Shown here piece after piece: positions 9,717 to 20,200 of a DNA stretch of 64,000 nt. The stretch is taken from the NCBI GenBank assembly GCA_028823415.1, contig JAPKBL010000007.1:19136-83135 (forward strand), read 5' to 3'. A program made the translations under genes and the position numbers. The stretch comes from Mariniblastus sp. (GTDB lineage: Bacteria; Planctomycetota; Planctomycetia; Pirellulales; Pirellulaceae). Numbering within the stretch: position 1 is the first letter of the stretch; each line of letters opens with the position of its first letter. The notes beneath the pieces were generated by a model that saw only the letters and a program-made list of their open reading frames with translations, ran no database searches and was not told the DNA's origin.

Positions 9717-9868
9717 TAAAATGAAACCGGTTTGGGCCGTCTGAGTAAAAGGGCATTTCTTCGCCCCAAGTTTTCGCTGGGTGTGCTCTCTTAGCTGCGA
9801 ATTTTCAAAAACTAAGCTACAATGATTCCACGTTTCAACAAATCGGTAAGCTTTGGTTTTAAATTGTT

Positions 9869-10849
9869 ATGAATTTTCGAATTTTTCAATGCACGGTTGT
9901 ATTATTGCTTGGACTGTTTCTACCCAGTCAGTTTCAACCGACGGCGACAGCGGATACCACCGTGGAAATCAATCGCCTCAAGCCTGTGCGTGTTTTCATC
10001 CTCGCAGGACAGTCCAACATGGAGGGCGCGGGAGTGGTCAGTGCTCGAGCAAATCCGCGAAATATGGGAAAAGGTACACTAGAGTATCTCGTTAAGAGCG
10101 ACGACACCAAGGAGCGTTACAAACATACGGTTGATTCAAAGGGTGATTGGATCGTTCGTAGCGATGTATTCATTTGGTATCTCGAGCGAAAGGGCGGTCT
10201 ATCGGTTGGGTATGGAGCCAGAACCGATCGCATTGGTCCTGAGTTTCAATTTGGACATTTTCTCGGAGAGGCGTTTGACGAACCCGTCTTACTGATCAAG
10301 GTGGCGTGGGGTGGTAAGAGTCTCGCGAAAGATTTTCGACCGCCAAGCAGTGGTGGCGAAGTCGGCGTTTTTTATAAACAGATGTTGAATCACGTTGAAT
10401 CCGTTCTGAAAAATATACCCGCTGATTTTCCAGAGCTAGCTAACCGAAAATACATTTTGAGCGGTTTTGGATGGCATCAGGGTTGGAACGATGGATGCGA
10501 CAAAGAGCAAACAAGCGAGTATGAGTCCAATCTGGTCAATTTCATCAAAGATGTCCGGAAGGACCTAAACGCCCCCGATCTTCCGTTCGTGATCGCGAAC
10601 AGTGGATTTGCCGGTTGGGATCAAAAAGTTGATCGACGACTGGAAATTATGAAAGCCCAGGCTGCTGCCGCAAATAACGTAGAATTTCGTGGGACCGTTA
10701 AATGTGTAGAAACTCGAGATTTTTATCGAGCCGAAGACGTCTCTCCGTCTCGTCAGCGTTACCATTGGAATGGCAATGCGGAAACTTATTTCTTGATTGG
10801 CGACGCGATGGGGCAGTCAATGTTTCAATTAGTAAATCAAGCAGATTAG
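9869..10849 (+). CDS. SASA-domain carbohydrate esterase (sialate O-acetylesterase-like, SGNH fold)
   Basis: A 326-residue exported esterase-like protein. A signal peptide (MNFRIFQCTVVLLLGLFLPS) leads into a SASA/CE6-type domain. The block RVFILAGQSNMEGAG contains the nucleophile Ser of the GQSNM motif; later blocks include ILSGFGWHQGWNDGCD, equivalent to the family's WxQGE-like segment, and YHWNGNAETYFLIGDAMG near the C-terminus, where the catalytic His is expected (HWNG). Such enzymes remove acetyl or related ester groups from polysaccharides in the periplasm. The gene follows a terminator, so it probably has its own promoter. It fits the polysaccharide-degradation theme of the sulfatases nearby. 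Confidence 0.87.
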   Translation: MNFRIFQCTVVLLLGLFLPSQFQPTATADTTVEINRLKPVRVFILAGQSNMEGAGVVSARANPRNMGKGTLEYLVKSDDTKERYKHTVDSKGDWIVRSDVFIWYLERKGGLSVGYGARTDRIGPEFQFGHFLGEAFDEPVLLIKVAWGGKSLAKDFRPPSSGGEVGVFYKQMLNHVESVLKNIPADFPELANRKYILSGFGWHQGWNDGCDKEQTSEYESNLVNFIKDVRKDLNAPDLPFVIANSGFAGWDQKVDRRLEIMKAQAAAANNVEFRGTVKCVETRDFYRAEDVSPSRQRYHWNGNAETYFLIGDAMGQSMFQLVNQAD

Positions 10850-10940
10850 CTCGGATTTACAGTTGGTGATTTGAAAAAACAAGCATGGACCGTCGCTGTT
10901 AATTCATTAGCCAGGCAGAACATTGTTTGGCGATTTTTGA

Positions 10941-11888
10941 ATGGCAGGATTTGCAAGTCTTGGGAGAGATATTTTGAACAGCGAGAACTGTCGAAAATTT
11001 TGTTTAGTAGTCAACCCATACGGGGGCAAAAAAAAAGGATTGGCAATTCTCGAACAAATTAAGCCGATTTTTCATTCAGCTAATATTGAGCTCGAGATCA
11101 TACAAACCACGCACCCTCAGCACGCCTTTGAGGTAGCGAATTCCAATTCGTTTAAAGGTATTGAGGGTCTGATCGTGATCGGTGGTGACGGCACGATTCA
11201 TGAAGTCGTTAATGGAATGATGACCAGAGCGGATAAGAAGGCGTTTCCGCTTGGGTTAATTCCCGGGGGTTCCGGGAATTCTTTTCTTACTGATTTGGAA
11301 ATGCTCGATCCAATGAAGGCTGCGGAGATGATCGTCAAAGGTAATCGTCGAAAAATCGACCTTGCCAAAGTCGAGTTGGGCAGCCAAACTATTTTTGCGT
11401 TTAACATCGTTGGGTGGGGGTTGGTGACGGATGTCAACGTCCGCGCTGAGCAATTCCGCTGGATGGGCCCGATGCGCTATACTGTTGCGAGCCTAGTCGA
11501 GTTATTCCTCGCGAAAAAAAGAAGGGGCAAACTCACTTTCAACGATTGTGTGCTCATCGAAGATTTTTGTTTTGTCCTCGCCTGCAACACGATGCATACC
11601 GCAAAACGGATGAAAATGGCGCCTCATGCAACCCTCGACGACGGATTGATCGATCTGATTGTCGTGAAACACGGACCAAGCACCTTCAAGATGCTCTCTC
11701 TATTTTCAAAGCTGCATGACGGCACTTATCTTAAGGATCCGGCGGTCGAATACTATCAAGTCAAAGAGTTCGAGTTAAAACCGGAGTTAGATGGGCCTCT
11801 CAATATCGATGGCGAATTGATTGGCGATACGCCGGTTCGGGTCGTGATGAATCCGTCCGCATTCGAAGTGTATTCGGATCCGAAGTAA
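10941..11888 (+). CDS. Diacylglycerol kinase-like lipid kinase (DAGK_cat / YegS-LCB5 family)
   Basis: A 315-residue cytoplasmic lipid kinase of the DAGK catalytic family. Diagnostic motifs are LVVNPYGGKKKG near residue 24, the nucleotide-binding GGDGTIHEVVNGM, GLIPGGSGNSFLTD, and a C-terminal domain ending in LNIDGELIGDTPVRV. These enzymes phosphorylate diacylglycerol, sphingoid bases or other lipids using ATP; the lipid is unknown. The sequence resembles eukaryote-like sphingosine/ceramide kinase members as much as YegS, so the substrate should be left open. ATG 10941 is the first ATG in frame and places the NPYGG motif at the usual distance from the start. It lies 91 bp after the SASA gene, on the same strand. 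Confidence 0.88.
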   Translation: MAGFASLGRDILNSENCRKFCLVVNPYGGKKKGLAILEQIKPIFHSANIELEIIQTTHPQHAFEVANSNSFKGIEGLIVIGGDGTIHEVVNGMMTRADKKAFPLGLIPGGSGNSFLTDLEMLDPMKAAEMIVKGNRRKIDLAKVELGSQTIFAFNIVGWGLVTDVNVRAEQFRWMGPMRYTVASLVELFLAKKRRGKLTFNDCVLIEDFCFVLACNTMHTAKRMKMAPHATLDDGLIDLIVVKHGPSTFKMLSLFSKLHDGTYLKDPAVEYYQVKEFELKPELDGPLNIDGELIGDTPVRVVMNPSAFEVYSDPK

Positions 11889-11923
11889 ATTATTAATCGA
11901 CCCCTTACAAGTTGGTAAATCTA

Positions 11924-11939
11924 GCAATCAGAAGATTGC
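11924..11939. terminator. Short hairpin between convergent genes
   Basis: A 6-bp perfect stem (gcaatc / gattgc) with an agaa tetraloop lies between the stops of the lipid kinase gene and the converging sulfatase gene. The flanking T-tract is short (gttt), so this is a weak terminator candidate. Confidence 0.35.
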
Positions 11940-11950
11940 CGTTTGGAGAA

Positions 11951-13549
11951 TCACTTCAAAGGGCCGGCTAGCGGTGGCTTTTCAAAAAACTCACCTTCGT
12001 CGATCATCCGAGGATCCAGAGTGGATTCAAGCGTCGATATCAGTCTTCGCTTGAGCGTGGATTTGACGTTTTGATATTTACGAAGAGCTGCGACGTTTAC
12101 CATCTGGTGGGGATCGTTTTTGAGATCATATAGCTCCTCCATGGGACGTCTTCCGTATGCGTTTTCATAATACGGTTTTACATCGGGCCGATTTCGATTC
12201 GATACAATCCATGCCTTGGTCGGCCCTGCGTCCTCGTCGGCAAGTGTGCAAAATGTGTTATTGGTAAGGCGATCTATGGTCGGTTCTGAACTGCCTTCGT
12301 CAAGGTTTTTCGGATCTCCCAAAGGGTATCGGTCCGGCTTGAAATTGATGATGTAGAGATAGTCTTTGTTTCGAATTGCTCGCTGTGGATATGGTAAGTT
12401 TCCCGCTCGCGCACCAGCGACGTGTCGTTCGCGACCGGAAAAGACTTCCGTCCGCGTTGGATCAACTAATCCCGATTCGTTGGAGGTTAAGGTGGGCCAA
12501 AGGGATTTCCCGGTCATGACATCTGGGATTTTAGTTTTTCCGGCCGCTAAAAACGTGGGTGCTAAATCTGGCAGTGATGTAAAATCCTGAACGACACGCC
12601 CACCCCTGACATTGGGGCCCGCGATGCACAGAGAGACCCGCGTGCCGAAATCGTATAAGTTGCATTTGCCGTGTGGAAATCCAGCCGGGCCGTGATCACC
12701 AGAGACAACAATTAGAGTGTTGTTATAAACTCCCGCAACTTTCAGCTCGTCGATTAAAATTCCCAGTGCCGTGTCGAAGGCATTCACTTCTCCAAGGTAA
12801 TCTGCGAAATCTTGGCGGACTTCTGGCACGTCCGGAAGGAATTGCGGCAATTTGCCCTTCAATAGATCCGGATCAATCTTCCACAGGCGTTTGCCCGACC
12901 CTTTTGTCCATTTTCGATGCACATTGGTTGGCCCGAACCAGTACGCAAATGGTTTTCCTTCTGTTTCGTCGAGCATGTTACGAAAATTTTTACGGACCTC
13001 CTTGAGAAGTAATAATTTAGAATCGGTTTCTGTTTGACCAGAATCCAAGGCGCTCGTTACGTATTGCGAGAATTGATTGAACTGCCGACCTGCACCGGAA
13101 TAACTGTTTTTCTTGGCTCCGAATGGCGCATCTTTTGGCGTGCCGGGGGACCAAACTTTCCAAGTGTAACCAATGTGGTAACCATTAGATTGAAGCAATA
13201 AAGGCCACGATGGAATCTGACTGTCCCAAACCGCACCTTGAAGGATCGCCCCGCGGCCGGTTCGCCAGAAATGCTGTCCCGACAAGATTGAGCTCCGGCA
13301 AGGCGTGCATGAGGGAGCATTGACAAAAGCATTTGAAAACAACACGCCTTGTTTGGCGAGCCGATCGAAATTGGGTGTCTGAGCAACATCGTTTTCCGTT
13401 CCCGGACCATCGACTTCAGCATAAACGCTGGCGTGCCGTCCCCAATCGTCGGCAAATGCAAAGACAATGTTAGGTCGCTGATCTGCAAGAGAGTTGGAAC
13501 CAATTCCTGAAAGAACTAAAAAAGCTATTGTTGTCCATTCATTCTTCAT
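11951..13549 (-). CDS. Sulfatase (S1 family, C-T-P-C-R active site)
   Basis: A 532-residue secreted sulfatase. ATG 13549 gives a clean signal peptide (MKNEWTTIAFLVLSGIGSNS) directly before the mature start; the longer frame from 13627 would add 26 polar residues ahead of it. The active site is C81-T-P-C-R85, matching C-x-P-x-R, in which Cys becomes formylglycine. The metal-site block NIVFAFADDWGRHAS and later VSGDHGPAGFPHGKCNLYDFG carry the expected Asp/His ligands. The C-terminal subdomain has the EELYDLKNDPHQMVN motif typical of planctomycete sulfatases. The substrate is probably a sulfated polysaccharide but is not predictable. It is divergent from the sulfatase at 13746. Confidence 0.93.
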   Translation of the reverse strand: MKNEWTTIAFLVLSGIGSNSLADQRPNIVFAFADDWGRHASVYAEVDGPGTENDVAQTPNFDRLAKQGVLFSNAFVNAPSCTPCRSSILSGQHFWRTGRGAILQGAVWDSQIPSWPLLLQSNGYHIGYTWKVWSPGTPKDAPFGAKKNSYSGAGRQFNQFSQYVTSALDSGQTETDSKLLLLKEVRKNFRNMLDETEGKPFAYWFGPTNVHRKWTKGSGKRLWKIDPDLLKGKLPQFLPDVPEVRQDFADYLGEVNAFDTALGILIDELKVAGVYNNTLIVVSGDHGPAGFPHGKCNLYDFGTRVSLCIAGPNVRGGRVVQDFTSLPDLAPTFLAAGKTKIPDVMTGKSLWPTLTSNESGLVDPTRTEVFSGRERHVAGARAGNLPYPQRAIRNKDYLYIINFKPDRYPLGDPKNLDEGSSEPTIDRLTNNTFCTLADEDAGPTKAWIVSNRNRPDVKPYYENAYGRRPMEELYDLKNDPHQMVNVAALRKYQNVKSTLKRRLISTLESTLDPRMIDEGEFFEKPPLAGPLK

Positions 13550-13745
13550 TTTTTGCCTTGGTTTTTCTCTTTGGTCACCAGTCATTTCCCGATTCATTAA
13601 AATATCATTCGGCTTCCGTGGAGGCAAGCAATTCGGTCAATTAATGGCGATGGACGGACTTAGCCGGTAGACTGGATCAATGCAGGGATTCCAGACACAC
13701 ATTGGCAATCCACGATGGAAGATTAATTACTTAAGGAATAAAAAT

Positions 13746-15203
13746 TTGTTACGTCATATAAAATCTCAATTTAAATTGATCTTCACGCTTACTGTATTAG
13801 TAGTAACGATGCTTGGCGGCGAGGCTTTGGTTTTGGGACAAACTGATTCCCGTCCCAATATCGTTTTCTTTTTCGCCGACGATCAAAGAAATGATACTCT
13901 TGGCTGCGCGGGACATCCCATTGTAAAAACCCCGACGATCGATGGATTGGCAAAACAGGGCGTAATGTTTGAGAACTGCCTGGTCAGTCATTCGATTTGT
14001 TGGGTAAGTCGAACGACAATACTTTCAGGATTGACCGCTCGCAGTTTCGGTAGCAACGCCGTAGCCGATAAAGCGAAGGCGAGCGCTGTGGAAACTCTCT
14101 ATTCCGACATTCTTAGAAAGGCCGGTTACCGGACTGGCTATTATGGCAAGTGGCATGCCAAGATGCCTCAAGGCTATCGTCCATCCGACCATTTTGACGA
14201 GTTCGAAAAAATTGGTCGCAACCCATTTTTTAAAAAAATGCCAGACGGTTCAACAAGGCATGAAACTGAGGTGATTGTCGATCGTGGGATTGAATTCCTG
14301 AAAAACCGTCCCGATGAAAAGCCATTTGCCCTGAATATGTGGTTCAATGCCTCGCATGCAGAGGACGGAGATAAGCGACCGGGGATTGGACATTTTCCCT
14401 GGCCGCATGCGGTGGATGGGATGTACGAAGATATTCAAGTGCCACCACCGCGTCTTAACGATCCAAGCATTTTTGAAAGTCAGCCCGATTTTTTGAAACA
14501 GTCAATCAACCGTGAACGGTTTTTTTGGCGATGGGATACGCCAGAGAAGTATCAAACGAACATCCGTGCGTACTATCGAATGATATCCGGTATTGATCAT
14601 GCGATGGGTCGCTTCTTGAAAGCGTTGAAGTCCGAGGGCCTGGATCAAAACACAATCATCGTTTACTCAGGCGACAACGGTTATTATTTAGGTGATCGAG
14701 GTTTCGCCGGAAAGTGGTCGCATTATGAGCAATCTCTACGCGTTCCTTTAATCATCTATGATCCACGGCTGCCGGCGGAAGATCGCGGTCGGATTGTCGA
14801 GGAAACTGCGCTCAACCTTGATTTTCCGCCGACGTTCCTCGAGTGGGCTGGGGCCGAAATTCCAAAACGCTATCAGGGGCGAAGTCTTGTTTCACTGATC
14901 AATGGAAACACAGACAAGCCCTGGCGGTCCGACACTTTCCATGAGCATCTGGCGGTTCGTTCTCGCCAACCCGCGTTTGAAAGCATCCGAGAGGGCCGAT
15001 ACAAATATGTCCGTTATTTTGACGAGTCACCGGCTTATGAATTTCTACACGATTTGGAGAACGATCCCGACGAGTTGCAAAATTTGGCAGGCGATCCAAA
15101 TTTCCAAGACGAATTGGAAAGATTGCGAACACGCTGCCGGCAACGTGTCGACGAATTGGGTGGCCCAGTGATTCCACTGGAAAAGAATGGTGCGCCGAAT
15201 TGA
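13746..15203 (+). CDS. Sulfatase (S1 family, C-W-V-S-R active site)
   Basis: A 485-residue sulfatase. I prefer the TTG at 13746, which follows an aagga Shine-Dalgarno with 8-base spacing and begins a good signal peptide (MLRHIKSQFKLIFTLTVLVV); an ATG at 13680 would add 22 residues. Metal-site residues are present (PNIVFFFADDQRNDTLG). The active site is SIC85-W-V-S-R89, so the Pro of C-x-P-x-R is Val. I recall CWVSR variants in other planctomycete sulfatases, so formylglycine formation may still occur. Later motifs IVYSGDNGYYLGDRGFAGK and YEFLHDLENDPDELQNL are standard. It converges on the next sulfatase with only one base between the stops. Confidence 0.92.
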   Translation: MLRHIKSQFKLIFTLTVLVVTMLGGEALVLGQTDSRPNIVFFFADDQRNDTLGCAGHPIVKTPTIDGLAKQGVMFENCLVSHSICWVSRTTILSGLTARSFGSNAVADKAKASAVETLYSDILRKAGYRTGYYGKWHAKMPQGYRPSDHFDEFEKIGRNPFFKKMPDGSTRHETEVIVDRGIEFLKNRPDEKPFALNMWFNASHAEDGDKRPGIGHFPWPHAVDGMYEDIQVPPPRLNDPSIFESQPDFLKQSINRERFFWRWDTPEKYQTNIRAYYRMISGIDHAMGRFLKALKSEGLDQNTIIVYSGDNGYYLGDRGFAGKWSHYEQSLRVPLIIYDPRLPAEDRGRIVEETALNLDFPPTFLEWAGAEIPKRYQGRSLVSLINGNTDKPWRSDTFHEHLAVRSRQPAFESIREGRYKYVRYFDESPAYEFLHDLENDPDELQNLAGDPNFQDELERLRTRCRQRVDELGGPVIPLEKNGAPN

Positions 15204-15204
15204 A

Positions 15205-17091
15205 TTAAGGATGTTCCAGATGGAGATTGGCTTCGCGAATCCAGTCGATCTCCACCGTGGCATTCTCGTCGCCCGAAAAATGAAACTTAATTGTATCTAG
15301 TTCGGGATGTTTTTTCCAAAGTGCGGCAAGCGGAATTTCTAACGTGGAATAGTCTTGAGATGGTTTTATCAGAAACGCATCGGAAATTTTTGTCTGATTT
15401 CCGAATACGGTCATCGAGACGTCAACGCTGGATCGGATTGCAATGACAATCGATTTGTTCTTTTCTGGCGTCAGTTTCAATCCTGCACGCACAATGGATC
15501 CCACACCGGTGATTAGATCGAATTCTAATGAGCCTTGACTGCCACAAATGTTGGTTAGTTTGCCAAGTGGTTTCCAGCCTTCGGTTTGCCATCCCCCGCA
15601 ATTGAATTCAAATTGAAGTTTTCCATCATCCGGTTTTCGCTGATTAAGCAGTTCCCAATCGTCGGACAGTCCATCGCCATCGTTGTCCGAGCGAATGGCT
15701 TCGTATTCAGAATTCACTCCCCTGCCCCATTTTTTATTGTCGGCCATTCTCAATTCAACCGGCGGCTCTTCACCCGCGCCAGTATCGCCACTCGCTAACC
15801 AGCCATTGAGTAATTTACGGTGTCGCTTGAGCTCCGTCGTCAAACGCGGATCGTCAACAAGATTTATTAATTGAGCAGGGTCGTTCACGATATCGTAAAG
15901 CTCTTCCGCCGGCCTTTCGCCGAAATATATTTTGGCGAGCGCAGGATCTAATGTTCGATCAGCATAGGCATCTCTGATATTTTTCACAAAGTCTTTTGAA
16001 TCTCGATACTGTGGTTGGAGGAGGACTCGGTCGAGCATGAAATTTCGTGTGTAACGAAATCGATCGGTTCGAATACTTCGAATGCGGTCAATGGTTTGAT
16101 CACACCGGTCGCGGGCGGTGGCGACAAACTCTCGAGGAACAAATTTTTCAGAGAACAAGTCTTGGCCTTCCATCCACACTGGTTGTTTGATCCCGGCCCA
16201 AGCCAAAGTGGTGGCGGAAAGGTCGAGCATCGAGACAAGATCGTCACGAACCGAGGGGGCCGGCACCCAGGGATCTGGGCCTGAAATGATGAAAGGAACG
16301 TGGGAGCCACCTTCGGTGGGTTGCTGTTTATGACGAACGAGATTGTTTGCGCCGTGGTCTGAAAAATAAACCACAATGGTGGAATCTATAAGATTGTCAG
16401 CTTCAAGCCTTTTAAGTATTTTATCGATGGTGCCGTCGTCCATCCTTGCTGAATCGAAGTGTTCCGCAACAACCTCTCGGTAAATTTCATTTTGCGGATA
16501 ATCTCCGGGAATAGTTACTGAGTTGCGGTCTGTTTTGTCTTCAAACTTAGTGGTGTTGATCTTACCACCCTTCAGTTGAATTTGCCCAAAAAACGGTTTC
16601 CCTTTTGGTCCAGCTCTCCAAGGCGTCAATCGCTCTGTCTTTGGAATGTCGGAAAAGACACCAGCATGTTCGAAGTTATAATCCGTTTTTCCAACGTTGA
16701 AACAAAAATACCCCTCGGCCTTCATTAGATCGGCAATCGTACACATTCCCTCCGGTAGTGAACGCGATGCAGCGCCACGCCCAGACCGGTGTTCGTGTGC
16801 CCCGAAACGAATTTGATTTGCCCCGGTGATCATGGCGGATCGGCAGATGGAGCAAACGGGTGCAGGCACAAAGGCACGCGAAAACCGAACACCGGCAGCA
16901 GCCATTTTATCGATGGTAGGCGTATGTCCTTTTTGGATTTCATAACCATAGCAACCCAGCCAGGGCGAAAGGTCTTCTTGAAACAGCCATAAAATGTTGG
17001 GCTGTTTTTCTGATTCGGTTGCCTGGGCGTTAAGTGGGCAAATAACCAAATTAGCCAACGCGATTAAAAAATATAAATGGAGATTCTGCAT
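15205..17091 (-). CDS. Sulfatase with C-terminal beta-rich extension (C-S-I-C-R active site)
   Basis: A 628-residue secreted sulfatase. A signal peptide (MQNLHLYFLIALANLVICPL) precedes PNILWLFQEDLSPWLGCYG, where the usual Asp-Asp pair is Glu-Asp. The active site reads APVC80-S-I-C-R84, with Ile in place of the Pro of C-x-P-x-R. VYFSDHGANNLVRHKQQPTEGG supplies later metal and active-site residues. The sulfatase domain ends near residue 430 with EELYDIVNDPAQLINL. A calcium-loop-like DNDGDGLSDDWE segment and about 140 residues of predicted beta structure follow, perhaps a carbohydrate-binding module. Whether it is active depends on whether the variant site is converted to formylglycine. Confidence 0.92.
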   Translation of the reverse strand: MQNLHLYFLIALANLVICPLNAQATESEKQPNILWLFQEDLSPWLGCYGYEIQKGHTPTIDKMAAAGVRFSRAFVPAPVCSICRSAMITGANQIRFGAHEHRSGRGAASRSLPEGMCTIADLMKAEGYFCFNVGKTDYNFEHAGVFSDIPKTERLTPWRAGPKGKPFFGQIQLKGGKINTTKFEDKTDRNSVTIPGDYPQNEIYREVVAEHFDSARMDDGTIDKILKRLEADNLIDSTIVVYFSDHGANNLVRHKQQPTEGGSHVPFIISGPDPWVPAPSVRDDLVSMLDLSATTLAWAGIKQPVWMEGQDLFSEKFVPREFVATARDRCDQTIDRIRSIRTDRFRYTRNFMLDRVLLQPQYRDSKDFVKNIRDAYADRTLDPALAKIYFGERPAEELYDIVNDPAQLINLVDDPRLTTELKRHRKLLNGWLASGDTGAGEEPPVELRMADNKKWGRGVNSEYEAIRSDNDGDGLSDDWELLNQRKPDDGKLQFEFNCGGWQTEGWKPLGKLTNICGSQGSLEFDLITGVGSIVRAGLKLTPEKNKSIVIAIRSSVDVSMTVFGNQTKISDAFLIKPSQDYSTLEIPLAALWKKHPELDTIKFHFSGDENATVEIDWIREANLHLEHP

Positions 17092-17248
17092 GAGTTGCCT
17101 TTTTTTGCGAACGTCTCAATGGGTTTCTGGGCACTGCTGATCAAGGGATTCAATAACTAGGGGTTCAATTAAACGGATCGCCAATTTCCAATCATAAATT
17201 GGAGACTAGGAAAGTTGTAAGGAATCATGCATCGCCGCTTGCCGGTGG

Positions 17249-20200
17249 TTACTTGCCGTGGTTGTTTTCATGTTGATGGCCGCCCTCAAACATTTTATGT
17301 TTGGGGTCAGCGTTGGACAGAACGTAGGCGATTAGGTCGATGATTTCCTCGCGAGAGAGTTTGTCTACCATCCCGGCTGGCATTTGACTTTGTTTCGCTC
17401 TTTTGCGGTCGTCGATTTCATCCTGATTGATGATGGTGATTTTATTTTTCGCCAGTGGGTCAACCACGATTTTCACGACTTCGTCATTTTCTTCCATGAT
17501 CATGCCCGAAATGGTTGTCCCGGTGTCCAGGACGAAAATATTGGACGCAAATTTCTCATCAATGTCCTGGGAAGGTTCTAAGATCGAGCGGAGAATATGG
17601 CTTGTCGTTCGTTTTTCATCGGTCAATTTTGAAAGGTCCGGACCGAAGTTTTGTCCCTGACCGCCGAACTGATGGCAAGCGATGCAGTTTGCTGCTTGAA
17701 AAGAGGCCTGCCCAACTTCATGGGAGCGTCCCATTATCATTTTTAGATCGCCAATGAGATCATCGTATTTCCATTCTTGACCCCGTGTTCCGGTTTGAAG
17801 TAATTCGTCCTTGATTTCCAGTTCGAGTTCATCCAAATAATCGACCTGAGCAGTAATGTAATCATCAAATTTCGGTACCACATACAGAGCGCCATACATT
17901 CGCCGCCAATGTCCCGGATAGGTGCACACATAAGGGTAAACCCCGGGTTTGGTCGGTACGATGAAACTGATCGCCTCCTCTTCGCCAGGCTGAAGGAGCC
18001 GACTTGCGACCAACACCTTACTGGATTTGGGAATGTAATGCCGTGCCATGGCGTCCGCATCTCGTCCAGTTGCCTCCGCAAGTTCGCCGACCTCTGCGAG
18101 TGCACCGGGAAGTGTCACGGCAAAATTATGGGGCATTGAATCTGTGTTACTGAATCGAAATTCAACCGGTTTGCCAGCTTCCACGACGATCATTTCTTTG
18201 TCGTAAATCATCCGGTGCGGAATTGTGCCGATGGCAATTACCCGAACGTCGAGATTTTCAAGACGATTCTCAATATCCTTTCGTTCTAACGCGGAAAGTT
18301 TTGTACCCAATTTTCGGGCCATCTCCATGGCGTTGTTTGCTGAGGAGGAATTTCTTTGGCTGATCGGAATTGTACTCAGATAACCAATAATATTATTGAC
18401 CAATGGTTTAATTTCCGAAGCGATCCAACCTTTAGGTGAGACCTGCTTGAGTGCCGTAATCGCGGCGGGTTGAAGTTCGCCCAAGGCGATCAATCGATTA
18501 AGGACCGCAAACTTCTCTGCGTCATGCCCCGGAATTGAGACAAGCGCCCGAATGGCAACCTCACGAAGTGTTTCGCCCCCGCCAATATATAAACGGTCCG
18601 CGGGAATAGCCTGTGGCTTGAATCCAGGTCCGCTCCACTGGACTATCAGCCCATCCTCACCGCCAGAGTCAAAATAGTTTAGCCGGAGTGATTGTAGCCC
18701 GGCGGGCAGCGACACAGTACCCGATTGGGTTACCATGCCGTGGGGGCCGTCGTTGTTGATGAGCTCTTCGCCATTAACGTAAAGCCTTGAGCCATCGTCG
18801 GACGTGATTAGAAACGTGTAGCGGCCTGTCGTCGGAATATCGATCAATGATTCGAAAATATTGGTAAACGAATCGCGTGGTTGTCCTTGGGGGATGAACA
18901 CACCGAAATTGGAAACCGCGCTGGTGATCTGAGGTTTCCGTTGGTCAACTGTGGCCGAAGTCGCATTGGCTGCATGGGGTGTCATATAGCCAGCATTGAC
19001 GCCGTTTTTCAAAGCACCTGTCGCCGTTTCGACGCCCAGTTTCTTTGGCAATTCAAAAACCAGTGGACTGACTTTGTCGAACAGACTGCCACGCGCTGTT
19101 GCGTCGACGGTGGGAACGGCATCCAGGAAATCGCGCAGTCGTTTTTTCGATTGAGTCGCCGCAAGAAAAGCATCTCCAGGGCCCGAAGCGGCGACCCATG
19201 ATGCGTAGCCAAGTCGCTTGATTTCGGACGTGGCTCCATTGATCGCAAGATTTTCAACCTCCGATTGGATTAATTTTAACTCGTCGATCGGTTGGGCCGC
19301 CAACAGTTTTCCCAAGCCAACGACGTTTCCATTGACTTTGCCTTGTTCCTCTGTGATTAAATCTACGATCAACTTTGTTTTGGATTGCTGGGTAAGTTTA
19401 GACAAACCGTCAAGTGAATTTTTCATCAAGGACGGATTGGCTTCCATGTGGGAGAGAATTGTTCGATAAACCTCTTCGCTGGGTTCCAAACGAACCAAGT
19501 CATTGGGTGATCCTGTTGCCAGAATATATGCCCTTGCGCTGGGGGAGAGAGCACTTCCAGTGGCAAGCATCTGCTTAATCATCGTCTCAATATTCAGACG
19601 TGACTTAGCATATTTTAGAACGGTATCCAATTCCGGATCGAGCTCCATTGTATTGGCTTCGAAAACAGCTTCCGCACCGGGTAGCCCACCGAGTTCGACG
19701 GCTGCTTTTACGGCTTCGGCGCGAACCAGCGCCGACGGATCGCGAGCAGCACTCATCAAAATCGGTTCCCAGCCATTGACCCTTCCGTTCCAATGTCCGA
19801 GCGTGCGAATCGATGCAGCTCGAACTCGGGCTTCGTCCGCTTGAAAAACCCGTTTCAAGAGATCCAGATCCGGTAGTCTTTGTTCTTCCATGACCCACAA
19901 GCATTCCAATAGGGCTTGTGCCTCATTTCGATTAGGCGAATCATTTTGGGGGTTGAGTTGGTTGGCGAATTGGACGACCTGCTGCTTAATCTCGTCCGAA
20001 TTTCGGCCGCTTAACTCCAGACGGGCTCGATAACGCGTCGACGTTTCTTTTGAAAAGAAATTTTCGCAGACTTCCGCAATAGACCGGCCTCGCATTTTGG
20101 GTGCCTTAACCAGGGGACGTCCCTCGTACGTTACTCGGTAAACCCGACCGTGGGAGTGATCGCGATTGGGGTCACGCATGTTATGCTGCATATGGCCGAT

